64,000 bases of DNA, from contig OZ005689.1 of assembly GCA_963930775.1 (NCBI GenBank), positions 35,790,694-35,854,693 on the forward strand. The letters run 5' to 3'. The notes beneath the pieces are model-generated. The model made no database searches and had not been told where the DNA came from. It saw nothing but the letters and a program-made list of their open reading frames with translations. Origin of the DNA: Cliona cf. orientalis (Eukaryota > Porifera > Demospongiae > Clionaida > Clionaidae). Both the position numbers and the translations under genes were made by a program. This document shows, in pieces, positions 53,263 through 64,000 of the stretch; within the stretch, counting starts at the first letter, position 1, and each line of letters starts with the position of its first letter.

Positions 53263-53936
53263 TCTTGCTCGTCTCAATGCTAATACATGTATGTGTACAT
53301 GTCTATTACCATAATAATATTATTTTTTGTCAGTGTTATTTCTCTTCATACCTGTGTTTTCTTGAGTGGGCACGTCAACTCAATAATCCTGACACAGGGA
53401 AGGATTATGCAGTTGTAGGCTCTACCTTCCCTTCCTTGAATTTTGTCTTGGGGCTAAAAGTGGTTTCTGAATGTCAGGTCATAGGGTAACTGGTTATCAA
53501 TCTTATCTGTATGCCTGTAGTGACACTGCCAAACCAGCTGACTGATTTTTTTTTGCACTACCTTATAAGAAAGTACACAAATACCATGTTAGCAGACAGG
53601 GTTGTTCTCTGCTCCGCCATAATATCTAGATGTACATGTATCTCTCCTCATTGAAGTCAGTTGCCTGAAGCTCCCACCCTCAGGTGGCGTGATGAGTCAT
53701 TGATGGCTTCTGGTTTTCACATTGGAGATATGTTTCTCTCTTGTGTTCTCTATCCCAGTCTATACTACATGTATGTTTGTATTAGTATGGCTGCATTCTC
53801 CCTCTGTGTTGGGCACTTGGTATAGTTGTTTGTTGCCTGTTCAAAGCTGATTATATTACAGAGCAGTAAGTACAGTTATAGGTTACCGAGCAAAAATTTT
53901 ATGAATGAAAACGTAATATCAAATTGTATCATGTTG

Positions 53937-54004
53937 CTCTAAATATAATCTGCTCTACAGTACATGTACTCTAAATATAATCTGCTCTACAGTACATGTA
54001 CTCT
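53937..54004. repeat. Short tandem duplication, 34-bp unit
   Basis: CTCTAAATATAATCTGCTCT and the following ACAGTACATGTA occur twice in direct succession. Confidence 0.9.
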
Positions 54005-54039
54005 ATCAGTACAATATTATTATTATAGTGTCATAGGCA

Positions 54040-54262
54040 CCTAGGCACTGCAAGAAAGCAGCATGCTGCTGCTTGCTCTCTGTCTAATGAAGAAAGCTTT
54101 CCCCACAGCTTTGAGGCATGCTGCTGCCTGCTCTCTGTCAGACACAGTCTAATGAAGATTGTGGTGAGAGCATTTCCCACATCTTTACAGCTTTGAGGCA
54201 TGCTGCTGCCTGTTCTCTGTCTTATTGAAGATTGTGGTGAGAGCATTTCCCACAGCTTTGAG
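54040..54262. repeat. Tandem repeat, ~70-90 bp units
   Basis: Three copies share GAGGCATGCTGCTGCCTG, CTCTCTGTC, ATTGTGGTGAGAGCATTTCC and CACAGCTTTGAGG, with indels between copies. No coding sense on either strand. Confidence 0.8.
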
Positions 54263-54818
54263 GTGGTAATCTCTATTCACTGGACTGGACTTGGATTCAC
54301 CATTAACCCCATAAAACCTGTGATTTTGCACTGATTGGCAGTCCTAGAATGCAGTCATGCCCTGGGTTCCGTTCAGTTTGGGTTTGGGTGTACTGTAGCT
54401 GTACTTAGGTTACAGATTTGAGACTCATTCTTGTTACACCAACACTGGCACTGGCAGAACGAGAATGAGTGTAATATGATTTCACGGATATACCTTCCCT
54501 CTCTGTCTCTATAACTGGCGGTCATATTGATGTGTTTCATTGTAGCATGGTGCTTGTAGTCACACTGTCTAGGTGTAAGGGTCAAGGAAGGTCATACTTT
54601 CCTCTCTTTTATGAGGATACGATGAAGTGCTTCATATGTACTACTATTTATGACAGAGTGTATCACTGAACAGCAAAGCAGTTCCAGGTCGACAGAGCAC
54701 TCTTATCCCCTTCAATTAGAAATCATCGCAGTTAGCCGGCCACCCAATGATCCTGATTTTCCAGAATATTTTTACTCCTGATAGTTGTAATTTTGAATTG
54801 TCCCTGCTATGTTACTGG

Positions 54819-54995
54819 TACCGTAAATCGCGAATATTTGTTATCACAACCATTCCGTGCAATAATACATAATTTTCGGACAAACAACTCTGTACCGCCA
54901 TATATTGCATATTATGTATTTTTTCGCGTTCTATTTTCGCACAAGCCTGTCTGTCCGAAAATATTTTAACAACAAAATATTCGCGATTTACTGTA
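54819..54995. mobile_element. Miniature TACCGTA-type element
   Basis: Ends TACCGTAAATCGCGAATATT and AATATTCGCGATTTACTGTA, inverted; 177 bp, AT-rich, no ORF. Confidence 0.8.
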
Positions 54996-55960
54996 TGTGA
55001 TTAATTTTTCGGGTACGCCACCCTGATGAGCTGCAATAACAGCAAAACAGAACACATGTTCTGTCGGTGGTTCCCACTATTCCACTACTGCAGGTATTGC
55101 AACTGGTGTTTTATTATAAAAGACTCCACTGAATCTTATCTTCAAAAAAATGAGTTGGACTTCTTTAGAGCAGATAACTACTAAAACCTGATTGTATTGC
55201 AGGCTTCAGCAATACTGCACTGGATTAATCAAGTAAACAATGACACAAATTTCATGCATCCTTGAAACTGAGCATATTGTGGGTCTCTAGCTGTCTCTAC
55301 ACCCTATATGAAATCTTATGCATGTAATATACTTGTTATGTTACTAGCATTTGCATGCACACTGACCCAAACATACATGTAATATCAGTGGCGTGTCCAC
55401 TTTTTGTATCATGACCTTTTCAAAAATTCCCATAATTATTATGCTATGTGTTCAATACACAGTGTCTTGGATTCACCAAGCGTTTCCACACTATACATCC
55501 CTACGCTTGCTTACACATGCACCTTAATTTTGATCAATGTCGACCAGTTTTAGGGAGTCCCCCAGGCTGCTATTGGGTATCTCTTGCTATACTTTATGTG
55601 GGACAAATCCATGGATAGTCATTATTGATTTCCCTACTTACCTCTCTCCTCCCCCCTCTGATCTTGACCCCACGAAACTTTCCTGCTATACAGTAGTGAA
55701 GCTGGCAGATTTAGACCAGCAGTTGATTTTATGGTCACTTGTAAAACTTTCCATCCACTGTTCACGCAGCCCTGTTGCTGCATGTCACAAAAAACCACAA
55801 AAGCTAACCAAGCTAATTCAAAATTAGCATCCCTTAAAATAATTATGGTACATACTATATAGAAAACGTGCATCTGTCTTTGAACTACGACAAAGGAAGT
55901 ACATACACACAAAAGCATTTTGCTGGTACTCCAGCTTTCCTCAGACATGCTTTCAAAGAC
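54996..55960. other. Stretch with no recognisable gene
   Basis: Only short open frames without domain similarity or splice support. No clear repeat structure. Confidence 0.5.
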
Positions 55961-55981
55961 TTCACAGGGGAGAGCAAGGTA

Positions 55982-58554
55982 GAGCAACTACACACATAAT
56001 GTATCTTATTGTCCCAATAGTAAGCCCCCTTCCCTCTATTACACTTTTGAAAGAGGTTCTATGTGCTTGACGCCAGCCATCAAGTGTAATAGAACTGCCA
56101 TCATCCAAACTAGTCAATTCTCCACTAGGGTATGTTCTGTCAAGGATACCCTTTCTGCAGTACAGCTGGTACCCCTTTCTACATTTTCTGACAATACGAC
56201 AGGGTACATGCTGACTAACCAGTCTGCTACTGTGAAGGCAGACATAGTCACCAATTTCTAACAAGGTAGTAACTCGTTTCTTTTTGATTGGATACTTATC
56301 AATCTCTTGGCTCTTCCTCTTGCCCGATGTGCTGAAGTTTGACTCAGACTTGCCAACTGCTCCCCACAGAGAATCAGATTGGCTAAGTCGAGAATCAGTA
56401 CTGTACACTTCTGTAGGAAAGCTACTCCTTGAGCTCATGGGACAATCTCTTTTGTGTGCTCGACCAAGGGCTCCACAAACACACGTCACTACTGATGATG
56501 TCATCTTCATAGCACCAGTCATCACTGGAGGTACTCTCACTTTCATCAGATGAATAATTGTCATGGCCAGCAGGAGACAAATTATTATCAAGATCACTGT
56601 GAGGTGGAGATGCATCCATCATCTTTGTGTGGTAGAGTGGGAGCATCAGTTACTCTCTTCTTATTGTAAGGGCACTCATTATGGGAGGTCCGTAAATGAG
56701 TTGTAGACCCACATTTACATTGCCCTTCAACCATTTTTTGTCCCTTTTTGCTTTTCTTTTTTGCTTTGGGCTTGAGCTCAGCTGTGTCACTATCTTCATC
56801 GTCACCGTAAGTATCATGGCCATGCTTTCTTGACCATTCCTTACGGCGCTGTGCATCCTTTGTTCTCTCAACCTTCAGCATTATTCTCCTCTTTTTGGAC
56901 TTCTCAGTCTTTTCATGCTCCAATTTCTCCACTCTCAGCTTATTGAAGTCTTCAAGTGCCCTATAAATGCCATCATACACTGGTAGCTTCAAACGCCTGA
57001 ACAGTTCAACAACCCAGTGATACTGTGGCCCACGCTTTCCATACATGTAAGTCATGTTAGACTGCAGCAATGCAAGTTCTGTGGATAAAATATAGTGAAG
57101 TCTCTCCAAGTGGATGTGTTTTGGCCGAAAGCGTATGAAAACATGTGATGCCTCAAGCTAGTTTGAGTGGCCTCGTTTGAGAATGGGGTGAACAAGTTGC
57201 TCAGACATTGAAGCCCTCCGATGGCACTCAATTTCATAGGCTAAGGAATGCATAGGGCACTTGAGTATCTGCCTTGTGTGATAATCCTTGCCATCACACT
57301 TGAATCTGCATCATCTTCACACTTGCCACAAGAACATACTTTAAGTTCATGAAATGTGCATTTCCCTCCATCCCACTTATGTTCATCACATGCATGCCTA
57401 GGCAACACTTTTAAGGCTTCAGCAAAATCATGCACAGACTCACTGTTTGAAAGGATAAAGGAAAAATTATTTCTTGCCTTCTCTATAAATGCAACTGATA
57501 AACAGCCACATCCAGGTGTGTGTCGTTTCTCACAATGACATACCACTGAATCAACCTGTGGAAAACTTTCACGATGCTTCTTTTTGTACTTATCAGTGAA
57601 AGATTTCTTTTTAGCAAGCTCTTCCAGCTGCTTTTTGTGAGCCTTCCCAGCATGCCCACCACAGATCATGATCTCTGCATCAGGAAAGAGCTCTGTCATT
57701 GCGTTTGAAGAGGAGGAGTCAGCATCTTGCCAATGAATGGCTATGTTTATGCCTTCCTCCTTTGCTTTTTTGAAAGTGAGGCGTGCAGCATATCCCTCTG
57801 CTCCTTTGGATGTTCCCTGGTATAGTTCTTCATTAATCAAGGTATCTCTGCCTTTCTGGCAGAGATGCTTTCGATAAAGAAGAGCTCCAGTGTAATAATT
57901 ACGAATACTGAATGTAAAATTCTTGCTATGATGGCCACGTGTCATCCATGCACCAACAGCAGATGTGACAGCACGATTCCATGCTTGGTTCATGTTTTTC
58001 ATCTCTGTTTTAGCTTCTGCACACATTCTATCAACCATCTCTTGCACAACTGGAAACGTTCGCTTGATGGTTGACTGAAAGGTGGTCCACTGAACAGCGT
58101 CAATACCCAGTGCATGCTTTAGTGTCTTGTAGTAGGTGGTGTGAGTGCATCCAGCCACAATAAATGCCACCTGTACTGACATACTAATGTCACTGGTATT
58201 GTACAACTCATTCTTGGAGGATGTTTCAAAGTGTGCCTCATGTTTACTGCAACCATTACAGTTGTACTTAATAGAAATAGCTCCTCCAAGCCCAATGGTG
58301 CTCACTTTAACTGGAGTTAGTTCACCCTTACACCCTTGAGTGGCACACATTTGTATACTATTCAATTGCTTTATGAACTTATCCAGCTGGGTCAAATCCA
58401 TGAAGCAAACCTTCTGTGGTACACTAACAGCCTGTATGGTACGACTACATCTAAACAGAGGGGTTGGTGTAGAGAGATGAACAGAATCATCAGCAGATTC
58501 AATCACAAATGACTCATCAGAGGGATCTTCATCAATAGTGAAACTGATATTCAT
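55982..58554 (-). pseudogene. Second Mutator-like transposase copy, catalytically dead and 3'-truncated
   Basis: From ATG 58554 (MNISFTIDEDPSDE) the protein aligns along its length with the 49005-52836 copy, clearly diverged: CATQGCKGELTP, MTRGHHSKN, HWQDADSSSSNA and MICGGHAGKAHKK. At the first catalytic Asp it reads SAVGAW instead of SADGTW (GAT to GTT, 57955-57957). A frameshift near 57255-57290 and a TAG (57158-57160), where the sister has Trp just before the catalytic Glu (LEASH), break the frame. Later parts (ORFs 57109-56594 and 56615-55962) hold the Lys-rich linker, CKCGSTTHLRTSHNECP and the GDYVCLHSSRLVSQHVPC module. The sequence then leaves homology at ~55982; no Ulp1 or PHD follows. 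Not functional. Confidence 0.82.
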
Positions 58555-58659
58555 GAATCTACTTTCCTATACATATATATGAATATATGAAAGCAATAAG
58601 GAATTAACAACTCTACAGAGCTCTCTTAGCGTAATTTTACACCATGTATATGAATAGTA

Positions 58660-59035
58660 TACTGTATTTATTCGAATAGTAGCCGCACCTGGAGCTCTGC
58701 CAAAGAACTAGTAGCTGCCCTCGAATAGTAGCCGCACGCATGCGTTAACACAATTAAGTGGGTGTGGCCACATTCGCATGCCATGAATGATCGTCCATTC
58801 GAGGCAAAAACATGACAGAAGACGTCCCTGGCTTGGTTCTGCTGCTGTTTTTCCATCATAATATCTCGACGATTCGAAAAATAGTCCTGAAAAACTAGTC
58901 TATCACAACAAGATACCACTGGATTGGCGCAAAGGTATCCCTCCAAAATAAATAAAGCCGCCCTTGATTAGTAGCCGCACTCCAGCAAGGCTGAAATTAA
59001 TAGTAGCTGCGGCTACTATTTGAATAAATACGATA
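58660..59035. mobile_element. Miniature TAYYGTA-type element (AGTAGCCGC family)
   Basis: Ends TACTGTATTTATTCGAATAG and CTATTTGAATAAATACGATA are inverted, with GTAGCCGC next inward. An internal piece, TAGCCGCACTCCAGCAAGGCT, also occurs alone at 10391-10411. 376 bp, no ORF. Confidence 0.8.
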
Positions 59036-59632
59036 ATGTTATTGAGGCAACCCTAAGTCAATTATCCCCCTCCCACTATGCACATGTACATGTATGTCAA
59101 CATGCTTATCATTAAAGCATGTTGACACAACATACCACAAAAGATAAAATTTTATTGTACATCAAGTAATGTTCCATGGGCTATCTTGCTTTAACATTAC
59201 TATAGAGAGGATTTGATTGTCTCCTTAAGAAACAGTTTATTGTTGTGTTTTATCTCGAAGGCCTCAACTGTACCTTGGCTCTAACAACAGCATAGTAATC
59301 ATCGTATGTTGAACTTCAACTTACGGCAGCTGGAAAGTATCATTTAATCACAAGGTTGGTTGGAAATGGTCGTCAAAACCATAAGTTTGGCTGTGCAAAA
59401 AATTGAAGTGATATACTTTTATATTGTGCTAGAAATGCATGCGGGTGGAAATTAAGGGGGCCGAGATGTGAAACAACTAGTTGATTTGGAGTAGCCTTAT
59501 ATACATAAGTACCTTATTGCCATAATAAAACGACTATACCTTGGAAATACTACTTGTTTATTACCTTTTGCATTATCACTCGTGCTTTACAATCCACACT
59601 AATGAACTCGTGAACTATGGCAATAAATAATA

Positions 59633-59937
59633 TACCATATAGCGGGTAATTTCGTGGAAAGTCCGAAAAGGCCCCCAAAATTAATTTTGTGGTTTTAAAT
59701 TTCGTGATATATATAGCAACTAGTGTCAAAGACGCTATCAACTGGATGACAGTGGCTACTGTTGCTTGCTAACAGAAATGTTGGCCGCACTGCCACGATG
59801 CTTGTGGTCATGCTCATCGTTATGGACACGCATCTATCATATCACCGTAGGTATTAATTTTCGAGGGTGGAAACTGCCAAGTCAACCATAAAAAAAATAA
59901 AAATTAGCCCCCCACGAAAATTACCCGCCATACGGTA
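59633..59937. mobile_element. Miniature TACCRTA-type element
   Basis: Ends TACCATATAGCGGGTAATTT and AAATTACCCGCCATACGGTA are inverted. 305 bp, no ORF; related in its end sequence to 41114-41690. Confidence 0.8.
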
Positions 59938-59939
59938 CT

Positions 59940-60990
59940 CTTGTTATTACTATTAAAAAACATTGTCTATACTGTGCCCTACTGTAACTGGGTGTCCTAT
60001 GATGTTTGTAGCCATTTGTATTGTGCTGCTCTTTCTTGTAAGCATTCTCAGTTATACTCAAACATAGCCAGCCCCTTGTCCCTGTGGTAGAGTGTCTGGT
60101 AGCTTGCAATACGTGGAGTTGCTCTGCTGGAATGCGATAAATCTACCGTTCATGTAACGACAATTTATATTGCATAGTGCACATTTGCCTGTTATTAGCA
60201 AAGTATAGGAGCGCAATTGGACCAGAGCAACAAGTATTGTAGTTAGCATAGAATCATTGAAAGATATCACTACTCAGCGAGCCGATAGAGGTATAATAGT
60301 TAGACATACACTGTTTAGGAGGCTTCTATTTGGAAGACCAAAGGGCTCTATGTAGAATCCCAAGCGAAGTGAGGATTCTACGGAGCTTTGAAGTCTTCTA
60401 AATCACTTATAGAAACCGACTACCCAAATTTAGGGAGAAAACTTTCACTGGTGCCTCTTAAACCACAAAATTTGTGAAAGTTATTTCCCTTGAAAGTTTC
60501 CCACTTAGCTATTATACAGTATGCACATTGCTGTGTACATAATCTTCACTGATTGCAATATCAAACATACTTGTATTATGATTTTATTAGGGTGACAGAT
60601 TATGAAGGAGGACAGAAAAAATGTGCTCACACAATAAGAGACTATAGAAATAGACGGCACTTCAAGCTGAGAACGTAATTCCATCATGGAGAGGTATGAA
60701 TATAACACAAGAAGATTAGCTAGCCAAGTAAAGATTCAACACTAGTAGAATAACTAGTCAACAGGATACAGCTCCAATACTAACCATCTATATGCAATTC
60801 CATAATATGCAAACAAATTGCATTTCTTGTTAGGAGATCGTGCAATGCATACCACAGTACAGAAAGTGACCACCCTAGGTCGTAATTACCAGCAACATTT
60901 TTCTGCATGCTGTTTGTCCATATAATATATTATTTGACAACTACCATGTCGTTTAATGCAGAGCACATGATCTATACTACTGAAAGATTA
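59940..60990. other. Stretch with no recognisable gene
   Basis: Only short open frames. A weak inverted pair (GTAGAATCC / GGATTCTAC) lies at 60352-60381. Confidence 0.5.
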
Positions 60991-60992
60991 TG

Positions 60993-61116
60993 CTGTAGTG
61001 TCCCAGGCAAGCGCCCATGTACCCCATTTCAATGGGTGAATGTAGCAGTTTCTATACTAATGTATGGATGTGAGTTATGTTTAACCTCCCATGGGTGGTT
61101 ACCCGGGACACTACGG
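60993..61116. mobile_element. Miniature element, GTAGTGTCCC family
   Basis: Ends CTGTAGTGTCCCAGGCAAG and GTTACCCGGGACACTACGG are inverted, 124 bp apart. A related partial copy lies at 1947-2060, and another is cut by the window end (63941-64000). No ORF. Confidence 0.75.
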
Positions 61117-61138
61117 TAATACTTTACCTTCTCATAAG

Positions 61139-62249
61139 GACATAACCAGTAAGTCTCAACCAATTCTAGTTTCTTACTGAACAGCCTCTAATGGCAAAAG
61201 GAAATTCTTCCATTAATTTTCCTTAAGTTGCTTTAATCCCCACCCGTTTTAAATATATGTACCGTACTTGCTCTAATTGTCTGAATAGCCAAAAATAATT
61301 GTCGTTTGGCGTTAAATAGAAAGTAAATAAATTTGGCCAATGGTTCGTTCGAGTGTATTAAAATACAATGGATTCGGTAAAAAAATGGAGAAAGCACTGT
61401 ATAGCTACGAAGAAACAGCAGTCTATGTTCATCATCATCAGCTCTAGAGCTCCAGTATTGCTGTGCTCTGAGTGATTGCAAAATGATTGCCGTCTGTATA
61501 ATCCGTTTTACCTTTCCGCTCTTAGATGCTGTCCAAGATGTGGTAGCCACACTCACATGGAAGAGCTCCTGCCATGCTTTACCACGTGGCCGTTCGGTTG
61601 ATTAGAGCAGGTGAGAAATTTGAAATTCAGATGTTCGATGAATTAGGAAGGAATTAATTACTTATACTGCCATTCGGGCTATTAGAATGTTCATTAGCAC
61701 AAGTACGGTATGTAGCCATCAGTTTCACCAATTTTACCATCGATAGTCCTTCCATCCACATGTACATGTACTTACGGACATGGATTTAAAACTAACCCAT
61801 ACCCCAGATATGAATCACTCACAGGGTTTTATCTGGTCCAAAATTTTGGAGGGGGAAACGGGAGGTATATAAAGCTGGACTAATGGGACACCTTGGCGGC
61901 TGGCCTAAGGGCGTGGGTATGGGAGGAGGATGTGCCCCCTGCTGCGCAAAGCACAGGAAGCTAACCATGAATTGATAAACGTTGCCAAAAACCCACCTAA
62001 GCAACACTCACTTAGGAGACATGTACATATAAGGACTGCATGGTCCATGCACTGTGTTTATTAGCAAAAATCTCATAAACTTTATTAATTATAACATGTG
62101 GGGTGGGGGGAGGGGACACACCCTGCTGGGCACTATGCAGATAAATCCCTACCTCTTTGAAATGGATAAAATTAATGTAAGAATTCCCTTTTGCCATTAG
62201 AGGCTGTTCAGTAAGAAACTAGAATTGGTTAAGACTTACTGGTTATGTC
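61139..62249. mobile_element. Non-autonomous inverted-repeat element, ~85-bp arms
   Basis: GACATAACCAGTAAGTCT and the following ~65 bp (CCAATTCTAGTTTCTTACTG, ACAGCCTCTAATGGCAAAAG) recur inverted at 62170-62249. The 1.1-kb interior has no convincing gene. The arms differ at only a few positions. Superfamily unknown. Confidence 0.8.
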
Positions 62250-62308
62250 TGGAGGCAGTAGTGATGGTGGGCTTTATCACCAACTAGAAAGCCAGTAAAG
62301 TAAACTGA

Positions 62309-62519
62309 TACCGTATAGTGGAAAATTTTTCTGGGGTCCAATTTTTGTGACTTTCATGGATAAGCTACTATCCACGAAAATTACACCCGCGAAATAAGCA
62401 CGATTGTAGAGTATCTAATGGGGATGAGTGCGCGCATCCGCAAAAATAAAACAGCGAAAACTTTGAAGACTGGCCTTCCGCGAAAATTGGACTCCACAAA
62501 AATTTTCTGCTATACAGTA
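62309..62519. mobile_element. Miniature TACCGTA-type element
   Basis: Ends TACCGTATAGTGGAAAATTT and AAATTTTCTGCTATACAGTA are inverted; 211 bp, no ORF. Confidence 0.78.
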
Positions 62520-62904
62520 TTTGCTCCAAGTGTGTACATGTAGGTCGACTTCAAAGTTGTATCACAACTTGCATGATGTTGACTATAATCGGCCTGTTTC
62601 ATTTGCTTGTTTATAAACAAGAGGCCAATTTAAATTTAACCCATTTTTTAAAAATAAGTTGCACCAAATTATAGTGCATAGCCTTGAATTTCTGACAAAC
62701 AGTGACAATTACACCCTTTGAAATATACCATAATGTGGTAATCTTACAAAAAACACATTCAGCATCATACTATCAAACATACATTGAGAGATTCCTCATT
62801 ACAAAGAATATGATATCTCTCCTCAGACTAGCGTGTTTTGATATCCATGTATGGGCACATATTTTTATATTAGTTTGCGATAATAAGTATAGCTATCTTA
62901 CATA

Positions 62905-63290
62905 GTGATTGGTTCCATGGGGCTTCAGATTTCAGTCATTATAGACGTCACGAGCATGCATTGTTTAGAACATCGACGATATTTACCAGTCATACATGTG
63001 TTAGTTGTGCGCATGAGCAGAAAGCACTATGGGCATGCATCATGCATTGATATGATGGGCACTGCCGATAGGCGTGGCTACGGTGGCCAACAAAAAGGCA
63101 CTATTTGTGATGCTCATGGACCGTATCCCTCGATTTGACGCACACTGAAGCCAGTTTTTCACCGAATTCGATTGATTCGTTGTGCTTACGAGTCACTTAG
63201 ACGCCTATATCTCGAGATATGGCGATTTTTGTGCTAACAATGACGACAACGACGACACGACCAATTACTTTACCCCTTGCGCATGCGCAG
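62905..63290 (-). repeat. Dispersed non-coding repeat (longest copy)
   Basis: Read on the minus strand it contains GTAAGCACAACGAATC and CGGTGAAAAACTGGCTTC, like 25085-25265. On the plus strand, GATATGGCGATTTTTGTG and ACCAATTACTTTACCCCTTG match 48520-48590. The combined copies outline a ~300-bp family. Confidence 0.55.
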
Positions 63291-63940
63291 GGTAGATTGG
63301 AGTACACTATTCATATAATATTATACGTGATCAACATTATTGGACTACTAGCAGTCTATGACTGGTAGCTTCTAAGATAGGCCTTTCATGTGACTACAAA
63401 TTAAAGACCACTGTTTAATGCATGCAACTGACTGACAACATACCGGGACACCAGCCCCACGCCACTTATGGTAAGGAAACTATAATTATATGTGTGTGTG
63501 TGTGTGTATTTACATGTTGTAGGTAGCAGCCAAAGTTTTTACAGGCAAACTTTTGGCTATGGGATGGGTGTGGATATTATGAAGTTACTGTGTTTATGCT
63601 AATAAAACACATGATCTAATTAGCGCAAGAAGATTCACGTTTTAGGATTTTTCATAGTGTAGCTTAATGAGCGCATGATGACCTTTACCAGAAAATCACA
63701 CAAAATTAAATCGTAATTATTTTTTTAGTTTGCATTCTATTAGCATAAACACGGTAATAATAAATTATTATTATGTTGATACCTTATCTCAAGGCCATAG
63801 AAGCACTTTAAATATTGATGCAAAATGTGATTCAGAAAATCTACTCTTGTTGAAGATTGTATATAAGGGGGTCAGGATTTGACCGTGCATCGTGCTATTA
63901 AGTGTGTGTGTCTTCAAGTACATGTGTATATATTGTTACC
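63291..63940. other. Stretch with no recognisable gene
   Basis: Holds a short (TG)n run near 63490-63508 and TAGC(A/G)-rich AT sequence. A weak inverted pair exists around 63520-63780 (GTGTTTATGCTAAT at 63590 and ATTAGCATAAACAC at 63739), so a 150-200 bp miniature element is possible. Confidence 0.45.
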
Positions 63941-64000
63941 ATAGTGTCCCGGGTAAGTGCTCATGTACCACATTTTAAGAGGTCAATGTAGCAGTTTATA
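63941..64000. mobile_element. Miniature element, GTAGTGTCCC family, cut by window end
   Basis: ATAGTGTCCCGGGTAAGTGC and TCAATGTAGCAGTTT match the left part of 60993-61116. The right part lies outside the window. Confidence 0.65.

Noticed and set aside
53013..53489. 158-codon Ser/Leu-rich ORF
   Set aside because: Created by the CT microsatellite at 53155-53262.

Overview
The window is eukaryotic nuclear DNA from an invertebrate metazoan. Genes are built from many small exons separated mostly by 50-150 bp GT-AG introns, the intergenic DNA is AT-rich, and the mobile-element families (KDZ, CACTA with a SAM-domain companion, piggyBac, Ngaro, Mutator-like with Ulp1, DUF6589) are ones I associate with sponges and cnidarians. 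A demosponge is my best guess, but the sequence alone does not prove it. Almost everything codable belongs to transposons. I see no rRNA, no tRNA I can support, and no CRISPR.

Layout. 1-2.2 kb: the tail of a plus-strand acidic-ended gene and, convergent to it, a Ulp1 protease-PHD finger gene broken by one stop. 2.1-18.3 kb: a small minus-strand gene whose proposed exons (11110-11217, 9925-10100, 2126-2224 and a split first exon at 17886-18324) are pushed apart by nested insertions. One is a TA-flanked inverted-repeat element holding a complete CACTA transposon (2604-9334). Another TA-flanked element holds a complete Ngaro tyrosine-recombinase retrotransposon (11607-17475). A 346-bp element with a 9-bp duplication sits inside the first exon. 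18468-27248: a complete KDZ transposon with ~110-bp inverted repeats and a 7-bp target duplication. It carries an apparently intact 18-exon transposase and a convergent three-exon companion gene with an AT-hook and a CXXC-like finger. 27.4-30.2 kb: a piggyBac transposase whose intron is a minisatellite. 30459-36704: an inverted-repeat element with a decayed DUF6589 gene and a decayed RecQ-type helicase. 37170-39714: a TA-flanked Tc1/mariner element with a second gene. 39.8-46.4 kb: a repeat-rich domain with a 243-bp satellite. 49.0-58.6 kb: two convergent, decayed Mutator-like transposase genes; the first ends in Ulp1 and PHD domains. 58.6-64 kb: miniature inverted-repeat elements.

How parts work together. 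At least four autonomous-type elements pair a DDE transposase with a second protein likely to act on DNA or chromatin: CACTA with a SAM protein, KDZ with an AT-hook/CXXC protein, DUF6589 with RecQ, and Tc1 with a KGKQ-family protein. The split minus-strand gene shares a small LGY...TP domain with the KDZ companion, including the same intron position and phase, so it may itself be an old KDZ companion gene.
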